Origin: Rhodomicrobium sp.
GTDB taxonomy: Bacteria; Pseudomonadota; Alphaproteobacteria; Rhizobiales; HXMU1428-3
Length of the DNA stretch: 64,000 nucleotides
Direction: 5' to 3'
NCBI GenBank assembly: GCA_021604665.1
Contig: BQJK01000003.1
Location: forward strand, 370,461 to 434,460
Part shown: positions 37,143-46,551 of the stretch, piece after piece
How positions within the stretch are numbered: the stretch's first letter is position 1
Layout of the letters: every line of letters starts with the position of its first letter
The notes under the pieces: model-generated
The model's input: the letters and a program-made list of their open reading frames with translations, nothing else
Databases searched by the model: none
Told to the model about the DNA's origin: nothing
Made by a program: the position numbers and the translations under genes

Positions 37143-40040
37143 ATGCGGGTTTTTCTCATTGACGGGTCGAGCTATATTTTCAGGGCCTATCATGCCTTGC
37201 CGCCTTTAACGCGCCCGTCTGATGGCATGCCGGTTGGGGCTGTGCATGGGTTTTGCCAAATGCTCTGGAAGCTGCTGGAGGACACCAAAGATGTTGGTGA
37301 GCCAACGCATTTTGCCGTGATATTTGATGCGGCACGCAAAACCTTCCGTTCTGATATTTACCCGGACTATAAAGCCCATCGGCCACCAGCACCTGAAGAT
37401 TTGGTGCCGCAATTTGATCTGATCCGCCAGGCGGTGGAGGCGTTTAGCCTGCCGCAGGTTGAGCGGGAGCGCTATGAGGCTGATGACATCATCGCGACTT
37501 ATGTGAACCAGGTGGTTGAAGCTGGCGGTGAGGCGGTGATTGTTTCATCTGATAAGGATCTGATGCAGCTTATTCAGCCGGGCGTCACGATGTTTGACAG
37601 CATGAAAAACAGGGTAATTGGCCCGACTGAGGTTGAGGAGAAATTTGGCGTTGGACCTGAGAAGGTTGTGGACATACAAGCCCTTGCCGGGGATAGCTCT
37701 GATAATGTGCCTGGTGTGCCGGGAATTGGCGTGAAGACGGCGGCGTTGTTGATCCACGAATTTGGCGATCTTGATAAGTTGCTGGCGGGCGCTGAGACAA
37801 TAAAACAGAAAAAGCGGCGGGAAAATCTGATTGAGTTTGCCGACCAGGCGCGCATTAGCCGGCAGTTGGTGCAGCTGTGCGGGGAGGTGCCGGAACTTGA
37901 TGAGTTGGATAAACTAAAACTAGGTGAGGTTGATGAAGAGCGGATCTTATCATTTTTAGCAACGATGGAATTTGCCAAGCTTAGCGACCGGGTGGCGGCG
38001 AGTTTTGGTGTTGATGCGCCGAAAATTAAGGCGACCTCTCGCCAGGCCAAAGCGTTGGCTGCTGGCCCAGATGGGGGGGAGAGTGCTGGCCGCGAGGGCG
38101 GGGCTGAACTTTCTGGTGTGAGCAGGGCTTCTGAGGTGGCAGCGCGGCTTGGCCGGGAGATGGCTGAGATCCCCATTGATCCAGGTCAATATGAAACTGT
38201 TACCAGCATTGATGCGCTGGAGCGCTGGGTGCAAATGGCGCGGGATGCGGGCTATGTGGCGGTGGACACTGAGACCACCGGGCTTGATGCAATGTCCGTT
38301 GATTTGGTTGGTGTCTCTCTCTCTGTCGTGCCGGGGGCGGCTTGTTATATTCCTCTTGGCCATCGGGGTAGTGAGGGGCTTGATCTGCTTGGTGATGGTG
38401 ATGTTGAGCAGATTGACAATGAGCCAGCCTTAGCACTTTTAAAAGAGCTGCTTGAAGACCCGGCGGTTTTGAAAATTGGCCAGAATTTAAAATATGATTA
38501 TGTGGTGCTGGCACGGGCAGGTATTGAGGTGCATCCGCTGGATGATACGATGCTGCTTTCTTATGTGCTGGATGCTGGTGTGCATGGCCATGGTATGGAT
38601 GAGCTCTCTGCGCATTATTTTGACCATAAGCCGATTAGCTTTAAGGAGATAGCTGGCACAGGGAAATCTCAGATTACCTTTGATCTGGTTCCTGTGGACA
38701 AGGCGACGGAATATGCTGGTGAAGATGCGGATGTGACGCTTCGGCTTTGGACGCTTTTAAAAGCGCGGCTGGTCGCAGAGCGGCGGGTGACGGTTTATGA
38801 AACGCTGGAGCGGCCTTTGGCGCCAGTGCTTGCGAGGATGGAGATGGCGGGCATTAAGGTGGAGCGCTCTATTCTTGCAGGGTTGTCGCAAACTTTTGCA
38901 GAGCGGCTCTCTCAACTTGAAGCCGAGATCCATAAGCTAACGAATGAGACTTTCAATATTGCGAGCCCGAAACAGCTAGGCGAAGTGCTGTTTGATAAGC
39001 TTGGCTTACCTGGCGGAAAAAAGACAAAAACCGGCGCCTGGGGCACCGGAGCTGGTGTGCTCGAGGTGCTCTCTGTTGATGAAAATCTGAGTGAAGAAGA
39101 GCGGCTGTTGCCGCGAACAATTCTTGAATGGCGGCAGCTTTCTAAGCTTAAATCTACCTACACTGATGCATTGCCAAAGTTTATAAATGAAAAAACAGGC
39201 CGGGTGCATACCAGCTATTCGATGGCGGCAACGACGACAGGGCGGCTGGCCTCTACTGACCCTAATATTCAAAATATTCCGGTGCGCACAGCTGAGGGCC
39301 GCGAGATCCGCACGGCATTTGTAGCGGAACCCGGAAGGCTGTTGCTCTCGGCTGATTATAGCCAGATTGAGCTGCGTATTTTGGCGCATATGGCTGAAAT
39401 TCCGCAGTTAATCCAGGCGTTTAAAGACGGCCATGATATTCATGCAATGACCGCATCAGAGATGTTTGGGGTATCGCTTGAGGATATGGATGCGGCGACC
39501 CGGCGGCGGGCTAAGGCGATTAACTTCGGTATCATTTATGGTATTTCAGCGTTTGGGCTGGCTAATCAGTTGGGTATTTCGCGCGGTGAAGCTGGGGATT
39601 ATATCAAGACTTATTTTAAGCGCTTCCCCGGCATTCAGGATTATATGGAAGAGATGAAGCAGCTTGTTCACAGGCAAGGCTATGTCGAAACGTTGTTTGG
39701 GCGGCGGGTGCATTACCCGGAAGCGAATTCCAAGAACCACCAGCAGAAGGCTTTTGTTGAACGGGCGGCAATTAACGCGCCGATACAAGGGACGGCGGCG
39801 GATATTATACGCCGGGCGATGGTGCGGGTTGAACCAGCTTTAACTGAGGCTGGATATGATTGCCCGATGCTGCTGCAGGTGCATGACGAATTGATTTTTG
39901 AGCCTGTGGCCGCTGATGCTGAAAAAGTCAGCGCCGTTGTGGTTGATGTGATGGAGCAGGCGGCCTTGCCGGTTGTTGACCTCAAAGTGCCTTTGAAGGT
40001 GGATGCGAGGGCGGCGAAGAATTGGGATGAGGCCCATTAA
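37143..40040 (+). CDS. polA: DNA polymerase I
   Basis: 965 residues from the ATG at 37143 (AGGG upstream); an ATG at 37095 would add 16 unlike residues. Three domains: 5'-3' exonuclease (~1-290; FLIDGSSYIFRAYHALPP, YEADDIIATY, VSSDKDLMQL, GDSSDNVPGVPGIGVKTA), 3'-5' proofreading exonuclease (AVDTETTGLDAM, KIGQNLKYDYVVL and LDDTMLLSYVLD, acidic residues intact) and polymerase (ADYSQIELRILAHM, RRRAKAINFGIIYGIS, LLQVHDELIFE). Replication primer removal and repair. A ~70-residue low-complexity linker (KALAAGPDGGESAGREGGAE) joins the first two domains. Single gene, convergent with pyrE. Confidence 0.98.
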   Translation: MRVFLIDGSSYIFRAYHALPPLTRPSDGMPVGAVHGFCQMLWKLLEDTKDVGEPTHFAVIFDAARKTFRSDIYPDYKAHRPPAPEDLVPQFDLIRQAVEAFSLPQVERERYEADDIIATYVNQVVEAGGEAVIVSSDKDLMQLIQPGVTMFDSMKNRVIGPTEVEEKFGVGPEKVVDIQALAGDSSDNVPGVPGIGVKTAALLIHEFGDLDKLLAGAETIKQKKRRENLIEFADQARISRQLVQLCGEVPELDELDKLKLGEVDEERILSFLATMEFAKLSDRVAASFGVDAPKIKATSRQAKALAAGPDGGESAGREGGAELSGVSRASEVAARLGREMAEIPIDPGQYETVTSIDALERWVQMARDAGYVAVDTETTGLDAMSVDLVGVSLSVVPGAACYIPLGHRGSEGLDLLGDGDVEQIDNEPALALLKELLEDPAVLKIGQNLKYDYVVLARAGIEVHPLDDTMLLSYVLDAGVHGHGMDELSAHYFDHKPISFKEIAGTGKSQITFDLVPVDKATEYAGEDADVTLRLWTLLKARLVAERRVTVYETLERPLAPVLARMEMAGIKVERSILAGLSQTFAERLSQLEAEIHKLTNETFNIASPKQLGEVLFDKLGLPGGKKTKTGAWGTGAGVLEVLSVDENLSEEERLLPRTILEWRQLSKLKSTYTDALPKFINEKTGRVHTSYSMAATTTGRLASTDPNIQNIPVRTAEGREIRTAFVAEPGRLLLSADYSQIELRILAHMAEIPQLIQAFKDGHDIHAMTASEMFGVSLEDMDAATRRRAKAINFGIIYGISAFGLANQLGISRGEAGDYIKTYFKRFPGIQDYMEEMKQLVHRQGYVETLFGRRVHYPEANSKNHQQKAFVERAAINAPIQGTAADIIRRAMVRVEPALTEAGYDCPMLLQVHDELIFEPVAADAEKVSAVVVDVMEQAALPVVDLKVPLKVDARAAKNWDEAH

Positions 40041-40078
40041 AGCAGTAACTTAAATAAGCTCCGGCTAATAGATGTCTA

Positions 40079-40687
40079 TCATTGACCGCTCATTCCAGCT
40101 GTTACGAAATCTGATTTTTTCAAGAGACTTATTAGGGTGATGCCAACCTCTTCAAAAGCTTCTTTAGCGCCTTCTTCGCGATCAAGGATGGTGATCACAT
40201 GGGCAACGGTTGCGCCATCTTTGCGCACGGCTTCAATGGCTTTGATGGCCGAGCCGCCGGTTGTTGTGACATCTTCTACAATGATGATTGATTTGCCGGA
40301 TAGGGTTTGATCATCTTTCAGCCCTTCAACAAGGCTTTGGGTGCCATGGTCTTTGGCTTTTTTGCGTATGATAAAGGCATTTATGGGTTCACCGCGCAGG
40401 GCAGAGACAGGGGCGATGGCAGAAGCGATGGGCACGGCACCAAGTTCCAGGCCGCCAATAGCATCAAATTTCTGGCCAAGATTTTTCACCTCATCGAGCA
40501 TAAGGTTGGCGATCAATAGGGCGCCATCCGGGTCCAGCATGGTTGGCTTCATATTGAAATAGTGGCGAGATTTTTTGCCTGAGGCCAGGGTCATCTCATC
40601 ACCGTAGCGATAGCTTTTCTCTTTAACTATTGTTTTCAGTCTGCTGCGCATGTCTTCGTTAGAGAGGCCATCTAGCGTCAGTTTCAT
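40079..40687 (-). CDS. pyrE: Orotate phosphoribosyltransferase
   Basis: 202 residues. PRPP-binding motif IIIVEDVTTTGGSA is complete, the N-terminal SYRYGDEMTLASGKKSRHYFNMK is typical, and the flexible-loop Lys/His (RKKAKDHGTQSLVEG) are present. It joins orotate to PRPP in pyrimidine synthesis. pyrD lies 12 kb away in the same window. Convergent with polA (38 bp). The 39-bp gap to the gene upstream allows cotranscription. Confidence 0.96.
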   Translation of the reverse strand: MKLTLDGLSNEDMRSRLKTIVKEKSYRYGDEMTLASGKKSRHYFNMKPTMLDPDGALLIANLMLDEVKNLGQKFDAIGGLELGAVPIASAIAPVSALRGEPINAFIIRKKAKDHGTQSLVEGLKDDQTLSGKSIIIVEDVTTTGGSAIKAIEAVRKDGATVAHVITILDREEGAKEAFEEVGITLISLLKKSDFVTAGMSGQ

Positions 40688-40726
40688 ATTATCGACCCTG
40701 TTAATTTCTTTAGTACTTTCAGTAAC

Positions 40727-41161
40727 TTACCTGTCTTCCAGGCGACGATCCAGGATGATCAGCGTTCTATAGGGGAGTCCGTCATTGCTCAGCATGTCCT
40801 GGAATTCTTTAACGTTCAGCTCTTTCTGGCCAATTGGTTTTTCGCCGTGCTTATGGCAAAGGACGGTGATTGGCCCGCTTGCAACGGCATAGATAGTTTG
40901 AACGGTGGTGTTGAGTTTGTCTTTGCCATCATCAGTTAGGGGGGCTGTTTCTCCGGAGCCATCAAAGTTACCCTGAAACCAGTTTGGGGCGATGATGTTG
41001 GCCCAGTGCATGTCAGGTTTGGGTTTGCCGAAAAGATTTTGCCAGATGGTTTGCCCGGGGCCAAAGTCAGCGAGGATGTCTTGCTCCTGTAACTTTCCCT
41101 TTATGTCCTCTCCTTTATCAGCGGAAATAGGGGGATAATCAATGGAGAGCATGACAGTCAT
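40727..41161 (-). CDS. Hypothetical protein upstream of pyrE
   Basis: 144 residues from the ATG at 41161 with AGAGGAG eight bases upstream; the frame extends to 41251 but without such a site. No signal peptide or membrane helix. Conserved-looking elements are MLSIDYPPISADKG, PDMHWANIIAPNWFQGNFDG and a C-terminal ELNVKEFQDMLSNDGLPYRTLIILDRR. I do not recognise a family. It may be cotranscribed with pyrE. Confidence 0.7.
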   Translation of the reverse strand: MTVMLSIDYPPISADKGEDIKGKLQEQDILADFGPGQTIWQNLFGKPKPDMHWANIIAPNWFQGNFDGSGETAPLTDDGKDKLNTTVQTIYAVASGPITVLCHKHGEKPIGQKELNVKEFQDMLSNDGLPYRTLIILDRRLEDR

Positions 41162-41408
41162 GTGGGAAACTCCTCTGGTGGCGGCATAGCGTTCAGCTGC
41201 CGTGATCGGTTTTATCTTACAGTCGCTTATTTGTTTCTTGAAGATAATCACTTGCTTATAAAGTTTCTATTGGTTTCCTGCAAATGAGTTTTCATGATTT
41301 AAGACGAAGTTTGTTGTCGGTGGCAACACTAAGCTGGTTGGTGATGTTGCGGTATAGATCCGGGTTTTGCCGAATAGCCGGGGCATGTTGAAAAGGGGAG
41401 TGGGATTT

Positions 41409-42110
41409 ATGAGTGATAATGAGGCTGCTATTGATCTTGAGATAAGGGCTGTGCTTACAGGAAAAGTGCAGGCTTTTGGTCCCGATGGTGTGCCGAGTGC
41501 GATCGCAAAAAATGCTGTATCTGGTGCCGTCGCATTTGATGAATTTGGTCTTGTGAGTGATGAGCAGGGGGATCTTTCTGTTCATGGCGGGGTGGACAAG
41601 GCGCTGCATCACTATCCTTTTGAGTATTATGAACGGTGGCGTGCTCTTTTGGCGGCGGCTTCAGCTGGGAAGCATCCTAACCTTAGTCATCCCGGCGCTT
41701 TTGGTGAAAATCTTTCAACCTTGGGGCTGCAAACGGGCGATGTTTGTGTTGGTGATATTTTTGAGCTTGGCAGCGGGGTGGTTCAGGTTAGCCAGGGGCG
41801 GACGCCTTGTTGGAAATTGAATGAGCGTTTTCAAACGCCATCGATGGTTAAGATGGTGATATCAAGCGGCATGACCGGTTGGTATTACCGGGTGTTGCAG
41901 CCGGGGGCGGTACAAAGCGGCGATCGACTTGTATTGAAAGAGCGAATGGCGGCAGCCTGGCCGCTCATGCGCTTAGCAGCGTTGATGTCTGATCGCAGCT
42001 TTGATCTTGAGTTGGTCGAAGAGGTTGCGGGCTTTCCTTTTCTATCAGAGAGCTGGCGGCAGAAATTGTTGAAGCGCCTGGCTAAGGGCTCTGAGAGGCG
42101 TGAACCTTAA
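41409..42110 (+). CDS. MOSC domain protein, YiiM-like
   Basis: 233 residues from the ATG at 41409 (GGGAGTGGG upstream). MOSC signature: DEFGLVSDEQGDLSVHGGVDKALHHYPFEYYERW, GAFGENLST, GDVCVGDIFELGSGVVQVSQGRTPCWKL, where the Cys is the conserved molybdenum-cofactor-linked Cys. The C-terminal ~60 residues form the helical tail of YiiM-type proteins. These reduce N-hydroxylated compounds or handle sulfurated molybdenum cofactor; the substrate here is unknown. Monocistronic, ended by a bidirectional terminator. Confidence 0.92.
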   Translation: MSDNEAAIDLEIRAVLTGKVQAFGPDGVPSAIAKNAVSGAVAFDEFGLVSDEQGDLSVHGGVDKALHHYPFEYYERWRALLAAASAGKHPNLSHPGAFGENLSTLGLQTGDVCVGDIFELGSGVVQVSQGRTPCWKLNERFQTPSMVKMVISSGMTGWYYRVLQPGAVQSGDRLVLKERMAAAWPLMRLAALMSDRSFDLELVEEVAGFPFLSESWRQKLLKRLAKGSERREP

Positions 42111-42149
42111 GTGTTTGTTTTTTTTCGGGCGATCATCAATTCAGAAAAT

Positions 42150-42186
42150 AAAAGGCCATTCCATAATGTGAGGAATGGCCTTTTTT
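42150..42186. terminator. Bidirectional terminator between MOSC and amt genes
   Basis: AAAGGCCATTCC / GGAATGGCCTTT stem with flanking A and T runs, between two convergent genes. Confidence 0.9.
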
Positions 42187-42237
42187 ATGGTTGTGCGGTT
42201 TTTTTTAAGCTACTGATTAGATATCAGCGCCTATTTT

Positions 42238-43470
42238 TTAGCGGCTTCCGGCAAGCTCTTGCTCTGGGTTGGCGCCAATTTTATGAATGGCTAGATCGGC
42301 GCCTTTCATCTCTTCCTCTTTGCTGAGGCGTATGCCTAGGGTGACTTTCAAGACACCGTAGACAATAAGACCAGCCATAAGGGCATAGGCTGCACCGAGC
42401 AAGCTGCCAACTAGTTGGCTCATGAAGGTAACGCCGCCAAGGCCGCCAAGGGAAGTGAGGCCAAAGATGCCGGCTGCAATGCCGCCCCAAACGCCGCAAA
42501 GCCCGTGCAATGGCCATACACCCAGCACATCATCAACCTTCAGTTTGTTTTGGCAATATTCAAACATATAGGTGAAGAGCGCGCCGGCGATGGCACCTGT
42601 TGCCAGGCTGCCGAGCGGGTGCATGATGTCTGAACCGGCGCAAACGGCAACGAGGCCTGCCAGGGCGCCGTTATGGACGAAGCCGGGGTCATTACGGCCC
42701 GCAATGAGGGCTGCGATGATGCCGCCTGTCATAGCCATGAGCGAGTTGATAGCAACAAGGCCTGAGGCGTCTTTTAATGAACCTGCTGTCATTACGTTAA
42801 AGCCGAACCAGCCAACGCAGAGCAACCATGAGCCTAGAGCCAACCATGGGATAGATGAAGGCGGAATACCGATTAGGCGGCCTTTTTCATTATAGCGGCC
42901 AAGGCGGGTGCCCAGGAGGATTACCGCTGCAAGGGCTATCCAGCCGCCAACAGCATGGACAACAACGGAGCCAGCAAAGTCATGGAATTCAGCGCCGAAG
43001 CTTGCCTTCATCCAGTCCTGGAAGCCGTAATTGCCATTCCAGATCATGCCTTCGAAGAAGGGGTAGAACAGGGAAACCAGCAGGAAGGTGGCAATGAGTT
43101 GCGGCCAGAAGCGAGCCCGCTCTGCAATGCCGCCAGAGATGATGGCGGGGATCGCAGCTGCGAATGTGACCAGGAAGAAGAAGCGAACAAGGGTGAGGCC
43201 CTGGGCTTCAAAGGTTTCACCGCCCGCTGCGCCTGTGAGCACGGAGGCATCTGCGAAGAAATGCGTGCCGTAAGCCAGGTAATAACCGATGAAAAAGTAC
43301 GCAATGGTGGACATTGCAAAATCAACCAGAATTTTAACCAGGGCGTTGACCTGATTTTTATGTCTGACAGTGCCAACCTCTAGAAATGCAAAGCCTGCAT
43401 GCATGGCAAAGACCAGGATGGCCCCCATCAGCACGAAGAACAGATCAGCACCTGCTGTAATATTGTCCAT
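42238..43470 (-). CDS. Ammonium transporter (Amt family), second copy
   Basis: 410 residues, about eleven membrane helices, no signal peptide. Pore histidines appear in SVVVHAVGGW and GFVHNGALAGLVA; the family segment LCVGWFGFNVMTAGS and DDVLGVWPLHGLCGVWGG are present. Divergent from the AmtB encoded next door, which has a cleaved signal peptide and a GlnK partner, so this copy may serve another affinity range or substrate. A sigma-54-type promoter and three palindromes lie upstream, so nitrogen control is likely. ATG at 43470 is preceded by GGGGGTT. Confidence 0.94.
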   Translation of the reverse strand: MDNITAGADLFFVLMGAILVFAMHAGFAFLEVGTVRHKNQVNALVKILVDFAMSTIAYFFIGYYLAYGTHFFADASVLTGAAGGETFEAQGLTLVRFFFLVTFAAAIPAIISGGIAERARFWPQLIATFLLVSLFYPFFEGMIWNGNYGFQDWMKASFGAEFHDFAGSVVVHAVGGWIALAAVILLGTRLGRYNEKGRLIGIPPSSIPWLALGSWLLCVGWFGFNVMTAGSLKDASGLVAINSLMAMTGGIIAALIAGRNDPGFVHNGALAGLVAVCAGSDIMHPLGSLATGAIAGALFTYMFEYCQNKLKVDDVLGVWPLHGLCGVWGGIAAGIFGLTSLGGLGGVTFMSQLVGSLLGAAYALMAGLIVYGVLKVTLGIRLSKEEEMKGADLAIHKIGANPEQELAGSR

Positions 43471-43528
43471 TTGTTTAACCCCCTATCCCGTTAAGAATTT
43501 TCTTTTATTTCAATTGGGTGAGGGAATT

Positions 43529-43543
43529 ACAAAGATTATGCCA
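43529..43543 (-). promoter_or_regulatory. Sigma-54-type promoter of the second amt gene
   Basis: On the minus strand TGGCATA-N4-TTGT, one or two positions off the RpoN consensus; start expected near 43517, about 47 nt before the ATG. Confidence 0.65.
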
Positions 43544-43551
43544 GATTGAGT

Positions 43552-43664
43552 GCTTAAATTTTGAGCATGCGATTCAATGGATTAGGCAAATCAGGTAAAT
43601 ATCGCACAGCACATAAATGGCTAATATATAGGCAATTGCATTCGCGATGCCTAATAATTAGCCA
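43552..43664 (-). promoter_or_regulatory. Three 15-17 bp A/T-cored palindromes upstream of the second amt gene
   Basis: GCTTAAATTTTGAGC (43552-43566), TGGCTAATATATAGGCA (43618-43634) and TGCCTAATAATTAGCCA (43648-43664). The outer two are near inverted copies of each other with centres 30 bp apart, about 109 and 139 bp upstream of the expected start. They resemble the sites at glnN. Confidence 0.6.
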
Positions 43665-43729
43665 GAGCGAGGTGGCTGGTATTTGGGGGGGGCGTATGAT
43701 GAATTGGGATGTTGGTTAGATATAAAAAA

Positions 43730-43754
43730 CCGGGGGCGCGGTGTGCGCCCCCGG
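43730..43754 (-). terminator. Terminator of the glnK-amtB operon
   Basis: Perfect 10-bp stem CCGGGGGCGC / GCGCCCCCGG followed on the minus strand by six T residues. Confidence 0.9.
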
Positions 43755-43777
43755 AAAGTTTAAGTGGGGAGATAAAC

Positions 43778-45085
43778 TTAATAACCCTTTTTAAACTCTG
43801 GGTAGGCTTCAAGGCCGATCTCGGTAACGTCGAGGCCTTTCAGTTCCTGCTCAGGTGTGCAGCGGATGCCGACTGTAAATTTCATAAGTGCCCAGAAGAC
43901 AAAGCTTACGATAAATACGAAGCCGCCGATTGCGCCAACACCAATTGCTTGGGTCACGAAAGTGGCGTCTGAGTTGGTGAGCGGCACAGCCATTGTGCCC
44001 CAAATACCGGCGAAAAGGTGAACCGGAATAGCGCCAACAACATCGTCAATTTTCAGACGGTCAAGCAGTGGTACTGTGAAGATTACGATTACACCGCCGA
44101 TGGCGCCAATGATGATGGCCCATACTGGTGATGGTGTAAGCGGTTCTGCAGTGATGGCAACCAAACCAGCCAGCGCGCCGTTAAGAGCAAAGGTTAGGTC
44201 AACTTTCTTGTAAAGAATTTCAGAAAGAAGGATTGCAACCACAACGCCTGCAGCAGCTGCAAGGTTGGTGTTTACGAAGATGGTTGAAACGGCTGTTGCG
44301 TCTGCATTTGTTGCAAATGCAAGTTGTGAAGCGCCGTTAAAGCCAAACCAGCCGAGCCATAGGATAAATGTACCCAATGTAGCTAGAGGCATGTTTGAAC
44401 CTGGTAGAGGTGTCAATTTGCCATCAGCATATTTGGCTGTACGAGCGCCAAGTAGAATAGCGCCAGCAAGAGCTGCCCAGCCACCTGTTGAGTGCACGAT
44501 TGAAGAACCGGCAAAGTCGAGGAAGCCCATTTTGTTCAGGAAGCCACCGCCCCATGTCCACGCGCCGATGATCGGGTATAGAATACCTGTCAGGAGAGCA
44601 ACGAAGATCAGGAAAGGCCAAAGCTTGATACGCTCAGCAAGTGTGCCGGAGACGATAGACGCGGCTGTTGCACAGAATGCCATCTGGAAGAACCAGTCTG
44701 AGGCAGCTGAGTAATCACCCGTGTCACCAGCGGCGGCTGGCATAGCTTTGGGAAGGAATGTGCCGATGTAGCCACCGTCAACGCCTTCATACATAACGTT
44801 ATAGCCGATGAGCCAGAACATTAAGCCTGCGATTGAATAAAGCGCAATGTTCTTTGTACATTGCATGGACACGTTTTTAGCTTGAACCATACCGGCTTCA
44901 AGCATTGCAAAGCCAGCGGCCATCCAGACAACAAGGATACCACCGAGCAAAAATAGCAACGTGTTAAAAATAAAGGCTGGATTAGCGGCTGCGGCCGCTT
45001 CTGCCTCTTGTGCGAAGACGGGTGTTGCGGCTGTGAGTGCAATCGCAGCGATACCCGCTCCTATAAGATGATGTGCCTTAAACAT
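43778..45085 (-). CDS. amtB: Ammonium transporter AmtB
   Basis: 435 residues from the ATG at 45085 (AGGAAGGT upstream), which begins a signal peptide MFKAHHLIGAGIAAIAL...TPVFA-Q as in many proteobacterial AmtB. Core motifs: FAMLEAGMVQAKNV, DFAGSSIVHSTGGW (first pore His), LGWFGFNGAS, FALNGALAGLVAITA, KIDDVVGAIPVHLFAGIWGT (second His region) and the C-terminal cytoplasmic tail GLDVTEIGLEAYPEF that contacts GlnK. Brings ammonium through the inner membrane; blocked by GlnK when nitrogen is ample. Follows glnK by 19 bp. Confidence 0.97.
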   Translation of the reverse strand: MFKAHHLIGAGIAAIALTAATPVFAQEAEAAAAANPAFIFNTLLFLLGGILVVWMAAGFAMLEAGMVQAKNVSMQCTKNIALYSIAGLMFWLIGYNVMYEGVDGGYIGTFLPKAMPAAAGDTGDYSAASDWFFQMAFCATAASIVSGTLAERIKLWPFLIFVALLTGILYPIIGAWTWGGGFLNKMGFLDFAGSSIVHSTGGWAALAGAILLGARTAKYADGKLTPLPGSNMPLATLGTFILWLGWFGFNGASQLAFATNADATAVSTIFVNTNLAAAAGVVVAILLSEILYKKVDLTFALNGALAGLVAITAEPLTPSPVWAIIIGAIGGVIVIFTVPLLDRLKIDDVVGAIPVHLFAGIWGTMAVPLTNSDATFVTQAIGVGAIGGFVFIVSFVFWALMKFTVGIRCTPEQELKGLDVTEIGLEAYPEFKKGY

Positions 45086-45104
45086 TTGTACCTTCCTGTC
45101 GTTA

Positions 45105-45443
45105 TTAAAGCGCGTTTTCATTTGATTCACCTGTCCGAATGCGTACGGCTTGATCCAGTGGCAGAATAAAGATCTTGCCATCGCCTATTTCACCGGTACC
45201 GGCGGAGCCTTTGATTGCTTCAACAATCGGAGCAACCCGATCAGCTTTGGAAGCTATTTCTAGTTTTACTTTTGGAACGAAGCTCACGCTGTATTCAGCG
45301 CCGCGATAGATTTCGCTTTGGCCGCGTTGTCGCCCATAACCTTTAACCTCGGTTACCGTCATGCCGGTAATGTCCAGCCCGCTAAGGCTTTCACGTACCG
45401 CTTCAAGTTTATGAGGCTTGATTATCGCTGTAATGAGTTTCAC
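45105..45443 (-). CDS. glnK: Nitrogen regulatory PII protein GlnK
   Basis: 112 residues, exactly PII length, when started at the GTG at 45443 (GAGAGGGGG upstream). The ATG-like extension to 45509 is rejected because PII proteins start MKLITAIIKP. T-loop with the uridylylation Tyr51 in SEIYRGAEYSVSF, B-loop KGSAGTGEIGDGKIFILPL and C-loop residues for ATP/2-oxoglutarate binding are intact. It senses 2-oxoglutarate and energy and regulates AmtB directly. A sigma-54-type promoter lies about 90 nt upstream. Confidence 0.97.
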   Translation of the reverse strand: MKLITAIIKPHKLEAVRESLSGLDITGMTVTEVKGYGRQRGQSEIYRGAEYSVSFVPKVKLEIASKADRVAPIVEAIKGSAGTGEIGDGKIFILPLDQAVRIRTGESNENAL

Positions 45444-45541
45444 GTCATCCCCCTCTCTGTCCTTTGAGATGTTAGCTATTCTCTGGATCCTGATATCCAC
45501 GCATAGCAACTGACCCGCTGAGGCGAGTCCCGGTTGTTATT

Positions 45542-45557
45542 ACAAGTGACGTGCCAA
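45542..45557 (-). promoter_or_regulatory. Sigma-54 promoter of glnK-amtB
   Basis: On the minus strand TTGGCACG-N4-TTGT. The -24 box is perfect, and the -12 box has T for C at the last base. Start expected near 45530. Confidence 0.78.
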
Positions 45558-45615
45558 ATTGCCGACACAATTTAAGTTATTGATTTAATTGATTAAAATT
45601 TTTTTGGAGGGTGGA

Positions 45616-45656
45616 GGTGTCTAAAAAACACCCACTAGTATGATTAAAAAATAATC
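45616..45656 (-). promoter_or_regulatory. Paired A/T-cored palindromes upstream of glnK
   Basis: GGTGTCTAAAAAACACC (45616-45632) and GATTAAAAAATAATC (45642-45656), centred about 94 and 119 bp upstream of the expected start, the enhancer position. The cores resemble those at glnN. Confidence 0.58.
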
Positions 45657-45687
45657 ATTGTAGGCATTTTGATTAAATAATGTGCAT

Positions 45688-46551
45688 CTATTTTCGTTGC
45701 ACTGGACGGGTCAAACCTTCTTGTGCTGTTGAGGCTATTAACTTGCCATTTTGGTCATAAAACTGGCCAAAACATAACGCTCTGGCACCATAGGCATTTG
45801 GGGATGTCAGGCGATAAAACAGCCAGTCATTGATGTCAAATGGCCGGTGAAACCAGATGCTATGATCGAGGCTTACTGTCATGATTGCGGGGTCGAACAG
45901 CAATTTACCATGGGCAATGAGGGCGGTATCTAGCAAGGTGAAGTCGCTTACAAAAGCAAGGGCTGCTTTTTGAATAGCTTTAGAGCCGTCTATTTTACCG
46001 CTTGGTCTGATCCAGAAGCCTTGCTCCGGTTTGGAGGGGGTAGGGTTTATATAGCGGTTGATATCTATAGGGCGCATTTCAAAGGAGCGATCACGCAGAA
46101 AGTAAGCCACAACCTCAGGCGGGAGTTTATCGCTATGTTGATCCAATAGTTCGGCAGCGTTCGGCAAATCTTCCGGTTTTGGGATATCCACTAAGCTGTC
46201 TTGATGGTCTAACCCGGTTTCTTTGCGATGAAAGGAGGCTGACATGGCGAAAATAGTTTCATTGCCTTGTTTCGCGTGGATCATTCTGGTTAAAAAGCTG
46301 CGGCCGTCATGAACCGGGTCTACATGATAACTCACAGCTTGATCTGGGTCCCCTGGGCGCATGAAATACCCATGCAGGGAATGGCACTCTTTATCTGGCG
46401 CTGTTTTGCTAGCGGCTATAAGGGCCTGGGCAATGACTTGACCGCCATAAACCCGGTTCCAGCCTGGATCATATGAGGGGCCCTCATATATAAGCTCGCT
46501 TTTGGGGGTTAGATTTAAAGTATCCAGAAGAATTTCGAAGGCTTTGCTCAT
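45688..46551 (-). CDS. tesB: Acyl-CoA thioesterase II
   Basis: 287 residues, two hot-dog folds. Motifs: RVYGGQVIAQALIAA, LHGYFMRPGDPDQAVSYHVDPVHDGRSF-like entry region, SLDHSIWFHRPF with the catalytic Asp, and the Thr/Gln pair near the C-terminus (STAQEGLTR). Hydrolyses medium/long-chain acyl-CoA in the cytoplasm. Divergent from the ubiquinone-type hydroxylase by ~230 bp. Confidence 0.95.
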   Translation of the reverse strand: MSKAFEILLDTLNLTPKSELIYEGPSYDPGWNRVYGGQVIAQALIAASKTAPDKECHSLHGYFMRPGDPDQAVSYHVDPVHDGRSFLTRMIHAKQGNETIFAMSASFHRKETGLDHQDSLVDIPKPEDLPNAAELLDQHSDKLPPEVVAYFLRDRSFEMRPIDINRYINPTPSKPEQGFWIRPSGKIDGSKAIQKAALAFVSDFTLLDTALIAHGKLLFDPAIMTVSLDHSIWFHRPFDINDWLFYRLTSPNAYGARALCFGQFYDQNGKLIASTAQEGLTRPVQRK

